Assembly: GCA_040766745.1 (NCBI GenBank)
Contig: JAXGPX010000005.1
Coordinates: forward strand, 88,429 to 152,428
Source of the DNA: JAXGPX01 sp040766745
Lineage (GTDB): Bacteria > Bacillota > Sulfobacillia > Fermentithermobacillales > Fermentithermobacillaceae
DNA length: 64,000 bases
Direction of reading: 5' to 3'
The position numbers were made by a program, and so were the translations under genes. A model generated the notes under the pieces. That model was not told the DNA's origin. It was given only the letters and a program-made list of their open reading frames with translations, and made no database searches. This document shows positions 28,027 to 36,729 of the stretch, in pieces (position 1 is the first letter of the stretch; each line of letters begins with the position of its first letter).

Positions 28027-30129
28027 CTAAATCTTGCCGACCAGCGGCAACACATAAGAGAAATCAGCAAACCGTGTGAACATATCAGATACAAGGCCAA
28101 GAAGCCTCAGGCGGTTTTGCTTGAGTTCTTCATCTTTGGCCATGATCAACACCTTATCCAGGCAGTTATCTATTGGAACCCTCAAAGACGAAAGTTCATC
28201 TAGGTACCTGGCATACTCTTTGCCCTGGAAAAGGCTTTCCATCTCATCTTTCAGTTGATTTACCAAATGATAGAGTTCCTTTTCAGGGTCATCAATCAGT
28301 AATTCAGGAATAACGTCTCTGCTGGCGGCTGTCTTTCCAAGTACATAGGTCCTTCTCCAGCCGGTCACTACATTAGTAAGGGCGCCGGATACCGGCAATG
28401 CTGCAAGGGCTTCTACCATAAGAGGCAGCCTGGATATTCGATTTTCTCTTCCGGCCAGGACGCCCCTTATCATCTCAATTGGAAACCCTCGTTCTGACAG
28501 AATCACTTCCACCCTGAAAAGCACAAATTGCTTAAGCCGGGCGACAACAGACTCTTCATCGTCAATCTTCTTCTTTTCTACAGCCTGCATGCCAAGGCCC
28601 ACTGTGAACCTTAGAAGTTCATCAAGGTCAAAGTCATAGCCATGAGTAAGGATAATATTGGCCACTCCTGAAGCGGCCCTCCTAAGTCCCATTGGGTCCT
28701 GGGAACCTGAAACTTCAATCCCCAGAGAAAATGCCACAGACAGGGTATCAAGTTTATCTGCAAGGGCAATCACGCTGCTTACACCCTTATCCGGAAGCCT
28801 GTCTCCTGCACCTCTGGGAAGATAATGCTGGGAAATGCCTTTGGCCACTTCTTCAGCAGCCCCATTGGCTCTGGCATAATGCCCTCCCATTACCCCCTCA
28901 AGCTCAGGGAGCTCCCTTACCAGGGAAGTAACCAAATCACATTTAGAAAGGCGGGCAGCTTCCAGGGCAAGTTCCATCTCATTCTCTGAGAACCCCAGGC
29001 TGCGTCCTAGATAGGCAGTGATATCAGTAAGCCTTTTTGTCTTTTCGTGCAAAGTGCCTGCACCGCGCAGGAAATACACGCCCTTGAGTTCTGGAAGCCT
29101 TGCCTCGAGGGGTGTTTTTCGATCTTGAGAGTAGAAGAATGATGCATCCTCTAGACGAGCCTTGAGCACCCATTCATTACCCTTTCTGACATTGTCCATA
29201 CCCAGGCTCGGGCTGCCGTCCCTGACTCCAATGAACCCTGGGAGCACATTGCCGCAGCCGTCAAAAATCGGGAAATACCTCTGGTGGTGCCTCATGACCG
29301 TTACAAGCACTTCCTCGGGGAGGTTAAGATACTCCTGGCTGAAGCTGCCTCTGAATGGCGCAGGGTTTTCGCACAGGCATGTTACTTCATCTAGCAGGGC
29401 TTCGTCCTCAAAAGGTTTCCCGGAAATCTCCCGGGAAAGCGCCCTGGCGCCTTTAATGATGACCTCCCGGCGCCGGCTTTCATCGACTATCACTCCGGCT
29501 TCCTCGATAACCTGAAAATATTGAGAAGCCGATGGAATCTGTACTGTCTCGAGGTGCAAAGTTCTATGCCCAAAACTAACCTGTCCCGACTTGACCCCTG
29601 CAATTTCAAGTGAAATCACCCGGTCGCCAAAGAGGCACGTAACCCAGCGAATGGGCCGGTACCAGCGCCAATTTTCCTCACCCCACCTGAGAGGGTGTGG
29701 GCAATCCATGCCCAGGACCATTGGGGGCAAAACCTCAGGCAAAATCTGGTCAATACTTCTGCCAGGTTCATGCTTGAAACCGTATACGTACTCGCCTCCG
29801 TTTTCTTTCTCCACGATTGCCTCTGACGGGTCTATGCCAAGAGACCGGCAGAAACCCTGAAGTGCCTTTGTAGGATTTCCTCCACTGTCAAAGGCAACTT
29901 TCTTAGAGGGGCCCCTGACCTTTGTGGTAGCATCCAGGCTTTTTGCGGCAAGGCCTGTTACGTATACCGCTAACCTCCTGGGAGTACCGTAGGATTGAAT
30001 ATCCTCAAAAGTTAACCTGGAGCCTTCTAAGGCCTTTTTGGTCCGGGCCTTGATGTCGTAGATGGCCGATAGCAGATAACGTGCAGGAATCTCGTCTGAA
30101 CCGATTTCTAACAGCAAATCCTTAGTCAT
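28027..30129 (-). CDS. glyS: Glycyl-tRNA synthetase beta subunit
   Basis: A 700-residue protein, normal length. The N-terminus KDLLLEIGSDEIPARYL is diagnostic. The HD-like and tRNA-binding regions follow (VTVMRHHQRYFPIF, KCDLVTSLVRELPELEGVMGGHYA, and LADKLDTLSVAFSLG). The C-terminal domain binds the tRNA anticodon. With GlyQ it forms the alpha2-beta2 bacterial enzyme. Its start overlaps the end of glyQ by four bases, so translation is coupled. Confidence 0.98.
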   Translation of the reverse strand: MTKDLLLEIGSDEIPARYLLSAIYDIKARTKKALEGSRLTFEDIQSYGTPRRLAVYVTGLAAKSLDATTKVRGPSKKVAFDSGGNPTKALQGFCRSLGIDPSEAIVEKENGGEYVYGFKHEPGRSIDQILPEVLPPMVLGMDCPHPLRWGEENWRWYRPIRWVTCLFGDRVISLEIAGVKSGQVSFGHRTLHLETVQIPSASQYFQVIEEAGVIVDESRRREVIIKGARALSREISGKPFEDEALLDEVTCLCENPAPFRGSFSQEYLNLPEEVLVTVMRHHQRYFPIFDGCGNVLPGFIGVRDGSPSLGMDNVRKGNEWVLKARLEDASFFYSQDRKTPLEARLPELKGVYFLRGAGTLHEKTKRLTDITAYLGRSLGFSENEMELALEAARLSKCDLVTSLVRELPELEGVMGGHYARANGAAEEVAKGISQHYLPRGAGDRLPDKGVSSVIALADKLDTLSVAFSLGIEVSGSQDPMGLRRAASGVANIILTHGYDFDLDELLRFTVGLGMQAVEKKKIDDEESVVARLKQFVLFRVEVILSERGFPIEMIRGVLAGRENRISRLPLMVEALAALPVSGALTNVVTGWRRTYVLGKTAASRDVIPELLIDDPEKELYHLVNQLKDEMESLFQGKEYARYLDELSSLRVPIDNCLDKVLIMAKDEELKQNRLRLLGLVSDMFTRFADFSYVLPLVGKI

Positions 30130-30992
30130 TGTTTGTCAAACCCCCGAAGAGCCGCGTACTTGTGGGCACACTGGCGCGTTAGATTGCGTATCCTGCCGAT
30201 ATAGTTCTGCCGCCCAGAAACAGAGAGTGCCCCACGGGCATCTAGCAGGTTGAAAATGTGGGAGCACTTAAGTGCATAATCGTAAGCCGGCATTACCAGG
30301 CCGTTTGACAAAATCTTCCGGGTTTCTTCTTCGTAGCTGGCAAACTGCTGCCTGAGTAATTCAACGTCTGCAAGTTCAAAGCCGTATACGGAACCTTGCT
30401 TCTCTTGGTCGAGAAAGACCTGGCCATATGTGAGTCCGGGAGATACTTTCATATCCCATACGTTGTCAAGATTCTGAATGTACGCTGTAAGCCGCTCTAA
30501 GCCATAAGTTATCTCTGCGGCAATGGGCTTGATTTCAAGTCCGCCCATCTCCTGAAAATACGTAAACTGGGTTATCTCCATACCATCAAGCCACACTTCC
30601 CAACCTAATCCTGCTGCGCCAAGGGTAGGGGATTCCCAGTTGTCTTCAACAAATCTTATATCATGATCTTCCCGTTTTATCCCTAAACGCTCAAGGGAAT
30701 TAATGTAAATATCCATTATCCTGTCAGGCGGGGGTTTAAGTATGACTTGAAACTGAAAGTAGTAGCCCATTCTGTTAGGGTTGTCCCCGTAACGGGCGTC
30801 CTGAGGCCTTCTGCATGGTTCTACATAAGCCATGTTCCAGGGTTCAGGGCCAAGCACCCTGAAGAAAGTCAAAGGGTTCATGGTTCCGGCGCCTTTTTCT
30901 ATGTCGTAAGGCTGTCCTATGTAGCAATCCTGTTCAGACCAAAAGTCCTGCAGGGCCTTTATGACATCTTGAAAATAAAGAAAGCTGCCCAC
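30126..30992 (-). CDS. glyQ: Glycyl-tRNA synthetase alpha subunit
   Basis: A 288-residue class II catalytic subunit starting at GTG. The N-terminus FQDVIKALQDFWSEQDCYIG, GAGTMNPLTFFRVLGPEPW, AYVEPCRRPQDARYGDNPNR and LDGMEITQFTYFQE are typical. It activates glycine and charges tRNA-Gly together with GlyS. Only 62 bases separate it from the preceding gene, which leaves no room for the T-box leader often found before glyQS; it is probably read from an upstream promoter. Confidence 0.98.
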   Translation of the reverse strand: MGSFLYFQDVIKALQDFWSEQDCYIGQPYDIEKGAGTMNPLTFFRVLGPEPWNMAYVEPCRRPQDARYGDNPNRMGYYFQFQVILKPPPDRIMDIYINSLERLGIKREDHDIRFVEDNWESPTLGAAGLGWEVWLDGMEITQFTYFQEMGGLEIKPIAAEITYGLERLTAYIQNLDNVWDMKVSPGLTYGQVFLDQEKQGSVYGFELADVELLRQQFASYEEETRKILSNGLVMPAYDYALKCSHIFNLLDARGALSVSGRQNYIGRIRNLTRQCAHKYAALRGFDKQ

Positions 30993-31054
30993 GGTAAAGC
31001 TCCTTCCCTCTCGTCTGCTTAGTCGCAGACTTGCACATTTACACGCCGGCCTAA

Positions 31055-31450
31055 TTACTCGTTTACATTACCGAAGCCACATTGAGCCGCCGGCCGCTCT
31101 ATCTCTACTGTCCAGGTGCTAACCAAAAGCGCCATGGTACTCAGCAAAGCCATCCAAGGCGCAAGAACTGTGGCCACAACACCTATTGTAACAGGAATAT
31201 CGGCGACTACATAATCTCCTCTTTTTACAATTATCCTGGAAGCATTTCCCCTGCGTATTATCTCTGAAATGCTGCGAATAAGGTCCGGGCCCCGAACCTG
31301 GATAATCTCCCGCTTTGCCGATGTTTGCTCAAGTTTTACAAGGGCTTCTACCACATCGCCCGAGGCCTCATCAAGTGCTTCTTTGGCCTTTTCATACGTG
31401 ACTCTGGTTCTTTTCCGGATTTCATCTATTTTGTACAGCGTATCGTCCAC
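31055..31450 (-). CDS. DUF4342-type small protein with UBA-like and membrane segment
   Basis: A 131-residue protein. The first 45 residues (KIDEIRKRTRVTYEKAKEAL, then ASGDVVEALVKLE) form a UBA-like three-helix module, as in elongation factor Ts and DUF4342 proteins. Then comes a short beta region (RIIVKRGDYVVADIPVT) and a hydrophobic segment at about 86-112. The role of the family is unknown. It is inserted between recO and glyQ, on the same strand as both, in an operon where B. subtilis has no such gene. Confidence 0.8.
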   Translation of the reverse strand: MDDTLYKIDEIRKRTRVTYEKAKEALDEASGDVVEALVKLEQTSAKREIIQVRGPDLIRSISEIIRRGNASRIIVKRGDYVVADIPVTIGVVATVLAPWMALLSTMALLVSTWTVEIERPAAQCGFGNVNE

Positions 31451-31536
31451 TATCTATCCACTCCCTCGCTAAGTTTAAGGTCAGGACTTCTCTGAACCTC
31501 GCAAAGCCCCATCAGCTCTCTAGGATCCGGGGCCCT

Positions 31537-32412
31537 CTACTTCTCATCTTCTATACTTTCCACCAAATTGGCTGATTTAAGACGTTTTTCAAGTACAAAC
31601 GAGACGTATTTTCGCGAAACAGCAGTTATCTCTCTTCTGACCTGGCCCCAGGCACTTATGTTAGGGCATTTGGCCCTTGCCGGAAATTCAGATGATGTAA
31701 TCTCGTCTGCAAGGATTTCCAGAGTTCTGAGAGAACCAGGCGATATGCTGATGATTTCTCCGTATGATCGCACCTGACTTTCAGACGCAAACCCACTTGA
31801 TGAGGTTCCGCCTGTGATGCCTGGAGACAATGATTGAGACACTGATTGAGACAGTGTTTGTGACACTGCTTCTCCAATACAGTCTGAGCAAATGGCTCCA
31901 CCGTCTCTCAGTGAGAAATATACAGGTGGTTCAGGATGCCCCTTACCGCAAGAGGTACAGTAGGAAAACGATGGCGCAAACCCTGCCATAGATAAGATTC
32001 CCAGTTCAGCCCATCTAACAACAACCCACGGGTCGTCTTTTCGCTCTAAGCAGCTAAGGACTATCAAGAGGAAATCAAACTGGTTTTGATCCTTTGCTCT
32101 TTCGGGAAGGACTGAGATGAGGAGTTCCGCTATGTAGCGGGCATAAACCATCTTGTCATAATCTTCCATGATTCCGGGATAGGCATGTTGAACCGAGGCC
32201 TGTGTCACTCTGTCGAAAGTGCGGCCTCTGAAAAGCTGAAAAATCGAATAGGTGAAGGGTTGGGTTAGGCCTCTAAGTTTGCTCTGTGGACGGCCGGCTC
32301 CCTTCACAACTGCTCTGACCAGTCCTTCTTGCCTGGTGAATATTATGGCCAGCTTGTCGTTTTCTCCCAGGTCGTTCTGGTCCAAGACAATTCCTTCTGA
32401 TTGATAGAGCAA
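31537..32412 (-). CDS. recO: DNA repair protein RecO
   Basis: A 291-residue protein starting at TTG, supported by GGGAGG nine bases upstream. The N-terminal OB fold has SEGIVLDQNDLGENDKL and FTRQEGLVRAVVKGAG. The C-terminal part carries a four-Cys zinc site (YCTSCGKGH, then ICSDC). It helps RecR load RecA on SSB-coated DNA. A Ser/Gln-rich insertion (SQTLSQSVSQSLSPG) from short repeats follows the zinc site and is unusual. In B. subtilis era lies just upstream of recO; here it does not. Confidence 0.95.
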   Translation of the reverse strand: MLYQSEGIVLDQNDLGENDKLAIIFTRQEGLVRAVVKGAGRPQSKLRGLTQPFTYSIFQLFRGRTFDRVTQASVQHAYPGIMEDYDKMVYARYIAELLISVLPERAKDQNQFDFLLIVLSCLERKDDPWVVVRWAELGILSMAGFAPSFSYCTSCGKGHPEPPVYFSLRDGGAICSDCIGEAVSQTLSQSVSQSLSPGITGGTSSSGFASESQVRSYGEIISISPGSLRTLEILADEITSSEFPARAKCPNISAWGQVRREITAVSRKYVSFVLEKRLKSANLVESIEDEK

Positions 32413-32578
32413 ACCACTTTTCCTCCCGAATTATTTAATGTATATCTTGATGTTTTGTATCAAATAGTGAGCGAGCGATCGTGTCATGCTGTCTGTCCCT
32501 GTATAAGGCCTGGGTTGCCCCTACATTGCCCATTATCTCATCTATATGTTACGCCCGGTGTCTCCGGTGTCGTAGGAG

Positions 32579-32607
32579 TGAAAAATTAGGACCGTCCCCG
32601 TTTTTCA
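32579..32607. repeat. 29-bp palindromic repeat
   Basis: A copy of the dispersed element, with ends TGAAAAA and TTTTTCA and centre GGACCGTCCCC. It sits between recO and dgkA, where era and cdd are found in B. subtilis. Confidence 0.85.
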
Positions 32608-32621
32608 CTTTTCCTCCCGGA

Positions 32622-33149
32622 TTACAGTCCCCGATTTCCGTCTTTAATCATACCCCATAGTGAGGGCAAGACGAAAACGAGTATCTGAACAAGCAGGTAG
32701 GGCCACCGGTACCTGGCAAAATCGTGGAGAACTCCAGGAAAGTTGCCTAGGGCCGGGTAGAAAGCGATTAACCCGATAATCACAGAAAAGGCGGCAGTCA
32801 GAAGCACTCCTGCGGCAGCTACATCTTTAATCATTTTGGCTACCAGGTTGTACTCAGGTTCTATAAGGTCTACAAGGGATTCAGTAAGGGTATTGAGTAT
32901 TTCTGCAGATAGTACGCCTAAGATGGCCAGTGTCACCATGAGAAACTCGATTCTGTCCAGGCCAAGTATTATGCAAGCGGAAAGTACCAGGGAGGCTATG
33001 AAGATGTGGATCCTCATGTTTCTCTGGGTATGGTAAATATAGCTGAGTCCGTCCCATGCATGAAGAAAACTCTCTGCAAGAGAAAGGGCTCGGAAATCCC
33101 TTTCCCTTATGTGTTGAGGGCTTTTAGGATTGCGTCTTGATGTGCCCAC
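32622..33149 (-). CDS. dgkA: Diacylglycerol/undecaprenol kinase with extra C-terminal membrane segments
   Basis: A 175-residue protein starting at GTG; it overlaps the ybeY end by 43 bases. The DAGK core is residues about 25-130: AWDGLSYIYHTQRNMRIH, then the catalytic AEILNTLTESLVDLI and NLVAKMIKDVAAAGVLL. Gram-positive members phosphorylate undecaprenol and so recycle the cell-wall lipid carrier. The usual length is about 120-130 residues; here about 45 more form an additional hydrophobic segment (PYLLVQILVFVLPSLWG), possibly an extra helix. Confidence 0.93.
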   Translation of the reverse strand: MGTSRRNPKSPQHIRERDFRALSLAESFLHAWDGLSYIYHTQRNMRIHIFIASLVLSACIILGLDRIEFLMVTLAILGVLSAEILNTLTESLVDLIEPEYNLVAKMIKDVAAAGVLLTAAFSVIIGLIAFYPALGNFPGVLHDFARYRWPYLLVQILVFVLPSLWGMIKDGNRGL

Positions 33150-33583
33150 ATAACCGCCTCTTTTTGAGGTTCATCATGGTCGTAGCCTAAAAGGTGCAAA
33201 GTCCCATGGACCAAGAGAAGGGCAAGTTCCTCGCGCAAAGTCTTTCCATGGGCATCGGCCTGCCTGGAAGCAGTATCCAGGGATATGACAATATCGCCTA
33301 GTATGTCGGGGAGTCCGGGGATGCTTACTTCTTCGATATCACCGTCAAATTCCATCATTGGAAACGACAGCACATCGGTAGGGCCATCTTCATCCCGGTA
33401 TTGCTTGTTAAGATCAGCTATGAAGTCATCGCCTGTGAAAAGAACCGAAACCTCACTGTTCTGTGTATCGCGGCCTTGTTTTTCCAGTGCGAACCTAACG
33501 ACTTCTCTGGCTGTGGAGACCAGGAATTCCCTTTGGCTGTTACTGATTTCAGATTCAAGGATCACATCGATTTCAATTCCCAC
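33107..33583 (-). CDS. ybeY: Endoribonuclease/rRNA maturation factor YbeY
   Basis: A 158-residue protein. The start is taken as the GTG at 33583, seven bases after GGAGGT, which lies in the last codons of pgpH; the frame is open to 33670. The zinc-binding motif HGTLHLLGYDHDE near the C-terminus carries the three His ligands, and DVLSFPM precedes it. It takes part in 16S rRNA 3' end maturation and ribosome quality control. Translation is probably coupled to pgpH. Confidence 0.97.
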   Translation of the reverse strand: MGIEIDVILESEISNSQREFLVSTAREVVRFALEKQGRDTQNSEVSVLFTGDDFIADLNKQYRDEDGPTDVLSFPMMEFDGDIEEVSIPGLPDILGDIVISLDTASRQADAHGKTLREELALLLVHGTLHLLGYDHDEPQKEAVMWAHQDAILKALNT

Positions 33584-33584
33584 G

Positions 33585-35792
33585 TCACTGACCTCCGTCC
33601 CCACCATCTTTGGCCTTTGCAGTGGGGTACTCAATTCTTGTATGGAATATGCCTGCCAGCACTTTGACAAATGTCTCTGCTATTGTATCCAATTCTCTAA
33701 GGGTAAGATCAGACCTATCAAGCTGGTGGTCAAACAGCCTGTCCTGGATCATCTTTCTGACAAGCGATTCAATTCTTGCAGGATTAGGCTTTGAAAGAGC
33801 CCTTGTGGCTGCCTCAATGCTATCTGCCAGCATTACTATGGCAGTCTCTTTGCTTCCAGGCCTTGGGCCTTCATACCTGAATGACCATTCGTCGGGCGCT
33901 CTGCCGTCCCGGGCAGCCGCATTCTCGCTAGCTTTCATGTAGAAAAACGACGCCAGGGTCGTCCCGTGATGCTCTCTGATGAATTTTATTATGACTTCGG
34001 GGACTTTGTGCTCCTCGGCCAGTTCAACACCGTCTTTAACGTGAGACATGATTACAGTGGCTGAAAGGCTTGGATTCATTTTCTCGTGCGGGTTCTCCAT
34101 GCCGAAAACCTGATTTTCCGCAAATAGATATGGCCTCTTTATCTTACCGATATCGTGGTAATATGCTCCTACCCTTGTAAGCAGACTGTTGGCGCCTATT
34201 GCCCAGGCAGCGGCTTCAGCCATGTTGCCAACCATAATGCTGTGGTGGTACGTTCCCGGGGCTTCCAAAAGCAGCCTGTGGAGAAGCGGATGCTCAGGGT
34301 TGGACAGTTCAATAAGCCTGATTGGGGTGATAATGCCGAAAACCGTTTCAAAGATGGGCAGGGAACCAACGGCCAGGACAGCAGAGAGCGGGCCGTTTAC
34401 CAGGACCAAGACTACTTCGCGCCAGACTGACACATCATCCATTGCCATGGCTCCTGTAAGCCCAAGGCAGGCGTAGGTTACTCCTGATACAGCCACTACT
34501 ACAACGCTGGCTTTGAAAAGCTGGGACCTGTTCCATACTTTTTTCACCGAAAGGGCTGCTGCAATCCCCGACGTGAGAGCCAGTGCCACATACTTTACTT
34601 CAAACCCTGTCATAACTCCAACTGCAATAGACAGGCCAGGCCCGAAAAAAGCTCCAAACCGCCTGTCGATTAGCGTAGAAGAAAGCATGACGCCGAAGGC
34701 TACAGGGGCTAAGAAGCCTGAAACACTGGCCAACGCTCTTAGAATAACAACACTCAAAATCACAATGGAGGCCAGAAGGGCAGTGCCCTTGCTATCCAAC
34801 AGGTTAGGGTAGTACGTCACCACATAAACGCCGGTAAAACCACAGAAGAGGAGGGCAATCAAGAGGGCCCCTAATATCTGGGAAAACCTTACCCTGGTGC
34901 CCATTATGCCAAGCTGATTCAGAATGGATATTTGGTTTTCGGTAACCACATCGCCTTTTCTTACTATAAACTCATCGCGCCGTATTTTCACAGGCTCAAC
35001 TGAAGCGATGGCCTGCTTGATTTTCTTGTCGGTTTCTTCCCTGTTGAGGGTAAGGTTTGGCTTAAGATTTTTTCCAATGAAAGCAGACAGCATTCTTGCC
35101 ATCTGGTCAGGAATTGATTTGTTAATGGCAATCTTGCCATAAGCCTCTTCTTTGCCCTTATCTACATTCTCAGGCTTAAGGCCCCGTGAAAGTACCTCTT
35201 CAACAACTTCCTGGGCTTGCCTTACAGCCTCGTCAACTATGGCTGTAGAAGCTGCAACTACTCCGATAATGTCAGTATCTGAGACAGTTTCGTCAACATA
35301 GGGCCTGAGTTCCTTGACTATATCCTGGGTGGAAGTATCTTCTGCCTCGCCTAGGGTTTTTATCTTGAGAGACAGTTCTTCAAAGAGGGCCCTGGTGTCT
35401 TCAAGTACTTTGGGATTGCTGTCATAAACCTCTGATACACCTGCGACACGTTCGTTGCGAAGCCGCTCTGTAGCTGCCATGTCAATGACTTCCTTGGTTG
35501 CCTTAACGTCAACAGCCGACACTTCGCCGACTTTGAGATCTACCTGAGGCGGTACCAGTGAGATGAAGAATAGGCCAAATGTGACTATACACGTTACTGC
35601 AGCCCATAGAAAAGCGTGGCCGTAGGGTTTGAGCTTTGCTACAGCACCCCCGATATCGTTCTTGGAGCTTCCGTTTGAGCCGGCTTCTTTACGGCCTGCC
35701 GGAATCAAACTCTTATTCCTTCCGTTTCTCTCCGCTTCCTTTTGGGACACTGATCTTCTCCTCTTTCCAAGCTTCTTCATCGAAGCCTTCAT
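33585..35792 (-). CDS. pgpH: Cyclic-di-AMP phosphodiesterase PgpH (7TM-HD family)
   Basis: Up to 735 residues. The ATG at 35792 overlaps phoH by 80 bases; a GTG at 35750 with AGGAG seven bases upstream is an alternative start. The layout is a basic N-terminus, one helix (about 58-78), a long extracytoplasmic domain (about 80-300), seven helices (about 305-500), and then the HD domain with HHSIMVGNMAEAAA, GAYYHDIGKIKRP, MSHVKDGVELAEEHKVP, IREHHGTTLASFFY and LADSIEAATRAL. It degrades the messenger c-di-AMP. The order phoH-pgpH-ybeY is standard in Firmicutes. Confidence 0.96.
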   Translation of the reverse strand: MKASMKKLGKRRRSVSQKEAERNGRNKSLIPAGRKEAGSNGSSKNDIGGAVAKLKPYGHAFLWAAVTCIVTFGLFFISLVPPQVDLKVGEVSAVDVKATKEVIDMAATERLRNERVAGVSEVYDSNPKVLEDTRALFEELSLKIKTLGEAEDTSTQDIVKELRPYVDETVSDTDIIGVVAASTAIVDEAVRQAQEVVEEVLSRGLKPENVDKGKEEAYGKIAINKSIPDQMARMLSAFIGKNLKPNLTLNREETDKKIKQAIASVEPVKIRRDEFIVRKGDVVTENQISILNQLGIMGTRVRFSQILGALLIALLFCGFTGVYVVTYYPNLLDSKGTALLASIVILSVVILRALASVSGFLAPVAFGVMLSSTLIDRRFGAFFGPGLSIAVGVMTGFEVKYVALALTSGIAAALSVKKVWNRSQLFKASVVVVAVSGVTYACLGLTGAMAMDDVSVWREVVLVLVNGPLSAVLAVGSLPIFETVFGIITPIRLIELSNPEHPLLHRLLLEAPGTYHHSIMVGNMAEAAAWAIGANSLLTRVGAYYHDIGKIKRPYLFAENQVFGMENPHEKMNPSLSATVIMSHVKDGVELAEEHKVPEVIIKFIREHHGTTLASFFYMKASENAAARDGRAPDEWSFRYEGPRPGSKETAIVMLADSIEAATRALSKPNPARIESLVRKMIQDRLFDHQLDRSDLTLRELDTIAETFVKVLAGIFHTRIEYPTAKAKDGGDGGQ

Positions 35793-36723
35793 AGGCCCTT
35801 ACTATCCTTGAAACAAGTTCATGGCGGACCACATCTTTGTCAGTGAGGTAGACCATTTCTATCCCCGGGATGTCTCTTAATACCACTCGTACTTGGTCAA
35901 GGCCTGAGCAAATTCCTTTGGGCAAGTCTATCTGAGTAATATCGCCTGTGACCACTACTTTGGAATTCAGGCCCATTCTGGTAAGAAACATTTTCATTTG
36001 CTCTGGCGTAGTGTTCTGCGCCTCATCCAATATGACAAACGCCGATTCAAGGGTACGCCCTCTCATGTATGCAAGGGGTGCTACCTCAATGAGGCCCCGC
36101 TGCATATGGCGCTCAAAAGTATCCAGCCCAAGAATGTCAAAACACGCATCGTAAATGGGCCTCAGGTACGGATTAACTTTTTCCTGTATGTCCCCGGGTA
36201 GAAAACCCAGTTTCTCGCCTGCCTCCACAGCAGGCCTTGTAAGGATAATCCTGTCAACCTCACGCCGCTTAAACGCAGCCAGGGCCATGGCCACAGCCAG
36301 GTACGTCTTACCTGTTCCTGCAGGCCCAATGCCAAACACCAAGGGGTTTGCCCTGATCGCGTCAACATATTCCTTCTGCCCCGGGGTCCTGGGGTTAATG
36401 ACCTTGCCCCGGGCAGTAACCACTACAACGTCATTATAATCCTCCAAAGTGCTCCCTTCCCGGACAGACCTGACTGCATAACGCACATCCTGTGCCGTCA
36501 CCTTATGGCCTGTCCTTGCCCTGCCTACCAGGTGCTCTAAAACCTTTTGGGCACTCTCAACCTGCTTGTCGTTGCCTGAAACCATAATACTGTTTCCCCG
36601 GGCTACAAGTTTCACATCAAGAGCATCTTCCAGAAGAGCAAGATTTTCATCGTAGGAACCGAACAAGTTAAATGCTTCAGAGTTACTGGATAATTCGAAA
36701 ACCACCTGAATTTGAGATGGCAA
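35713..36723 (-). CDS. phoH: PhoH-family ATPase
   Basis: A 336-residue protein. An N-terminal KH-like region (about 1-100) precedes the P-loop NTPase domain: Walker A GPAGTGKTYLA at about residue 132, RPAVEAGEKLGFLPGD, Walker B FVILDEAQNTTPEQMKMFLTR, then VVTGDITQIDLP. Family members are thought to act on RNA, consistent with the neighbouring ybeY. The C-terminal tail, rich in Lys and Glu, is encoded in the pgpH overlap. Confidence 0.97.
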   Translation of the reverse strand: MPSQIQVVFELSSNSEAFNLFGSYDENLALLEDALDVKLVARGNSIMVSGNDKQVESAQKVLEHLVGRARTGHKVTAQDVRYAVRSVREGSTLEDYNDVVVVTARGKVINPRTPGQKEYVDAIRANPLVFGIGPAGTGKTYLAVAMALAAFKRREVDRIILTRPAVEAGEKLGFLPGDIQEKVNPYLRPIYDACFDILGLDTFERHMQRGLIEVAPLAYMRGRTLESAFVILDEAQNTTPEQMKMFLTRMGLNSKVVVTGDITQIDLPKGICSGLDQVRVVLRDIPGIEMVYLTDKDVVRHELVSRIVRAYEGFDEEAWKEEKISVPKGSGEKRKE

Positions 36724-36729
36724 CTCTTA

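Noticed and set aside
30993..31054. T-box riboswitch before glyQ
   Set aside because: Only 62 bases separate glyQ from the upstream gene, too few for a T-box leader.
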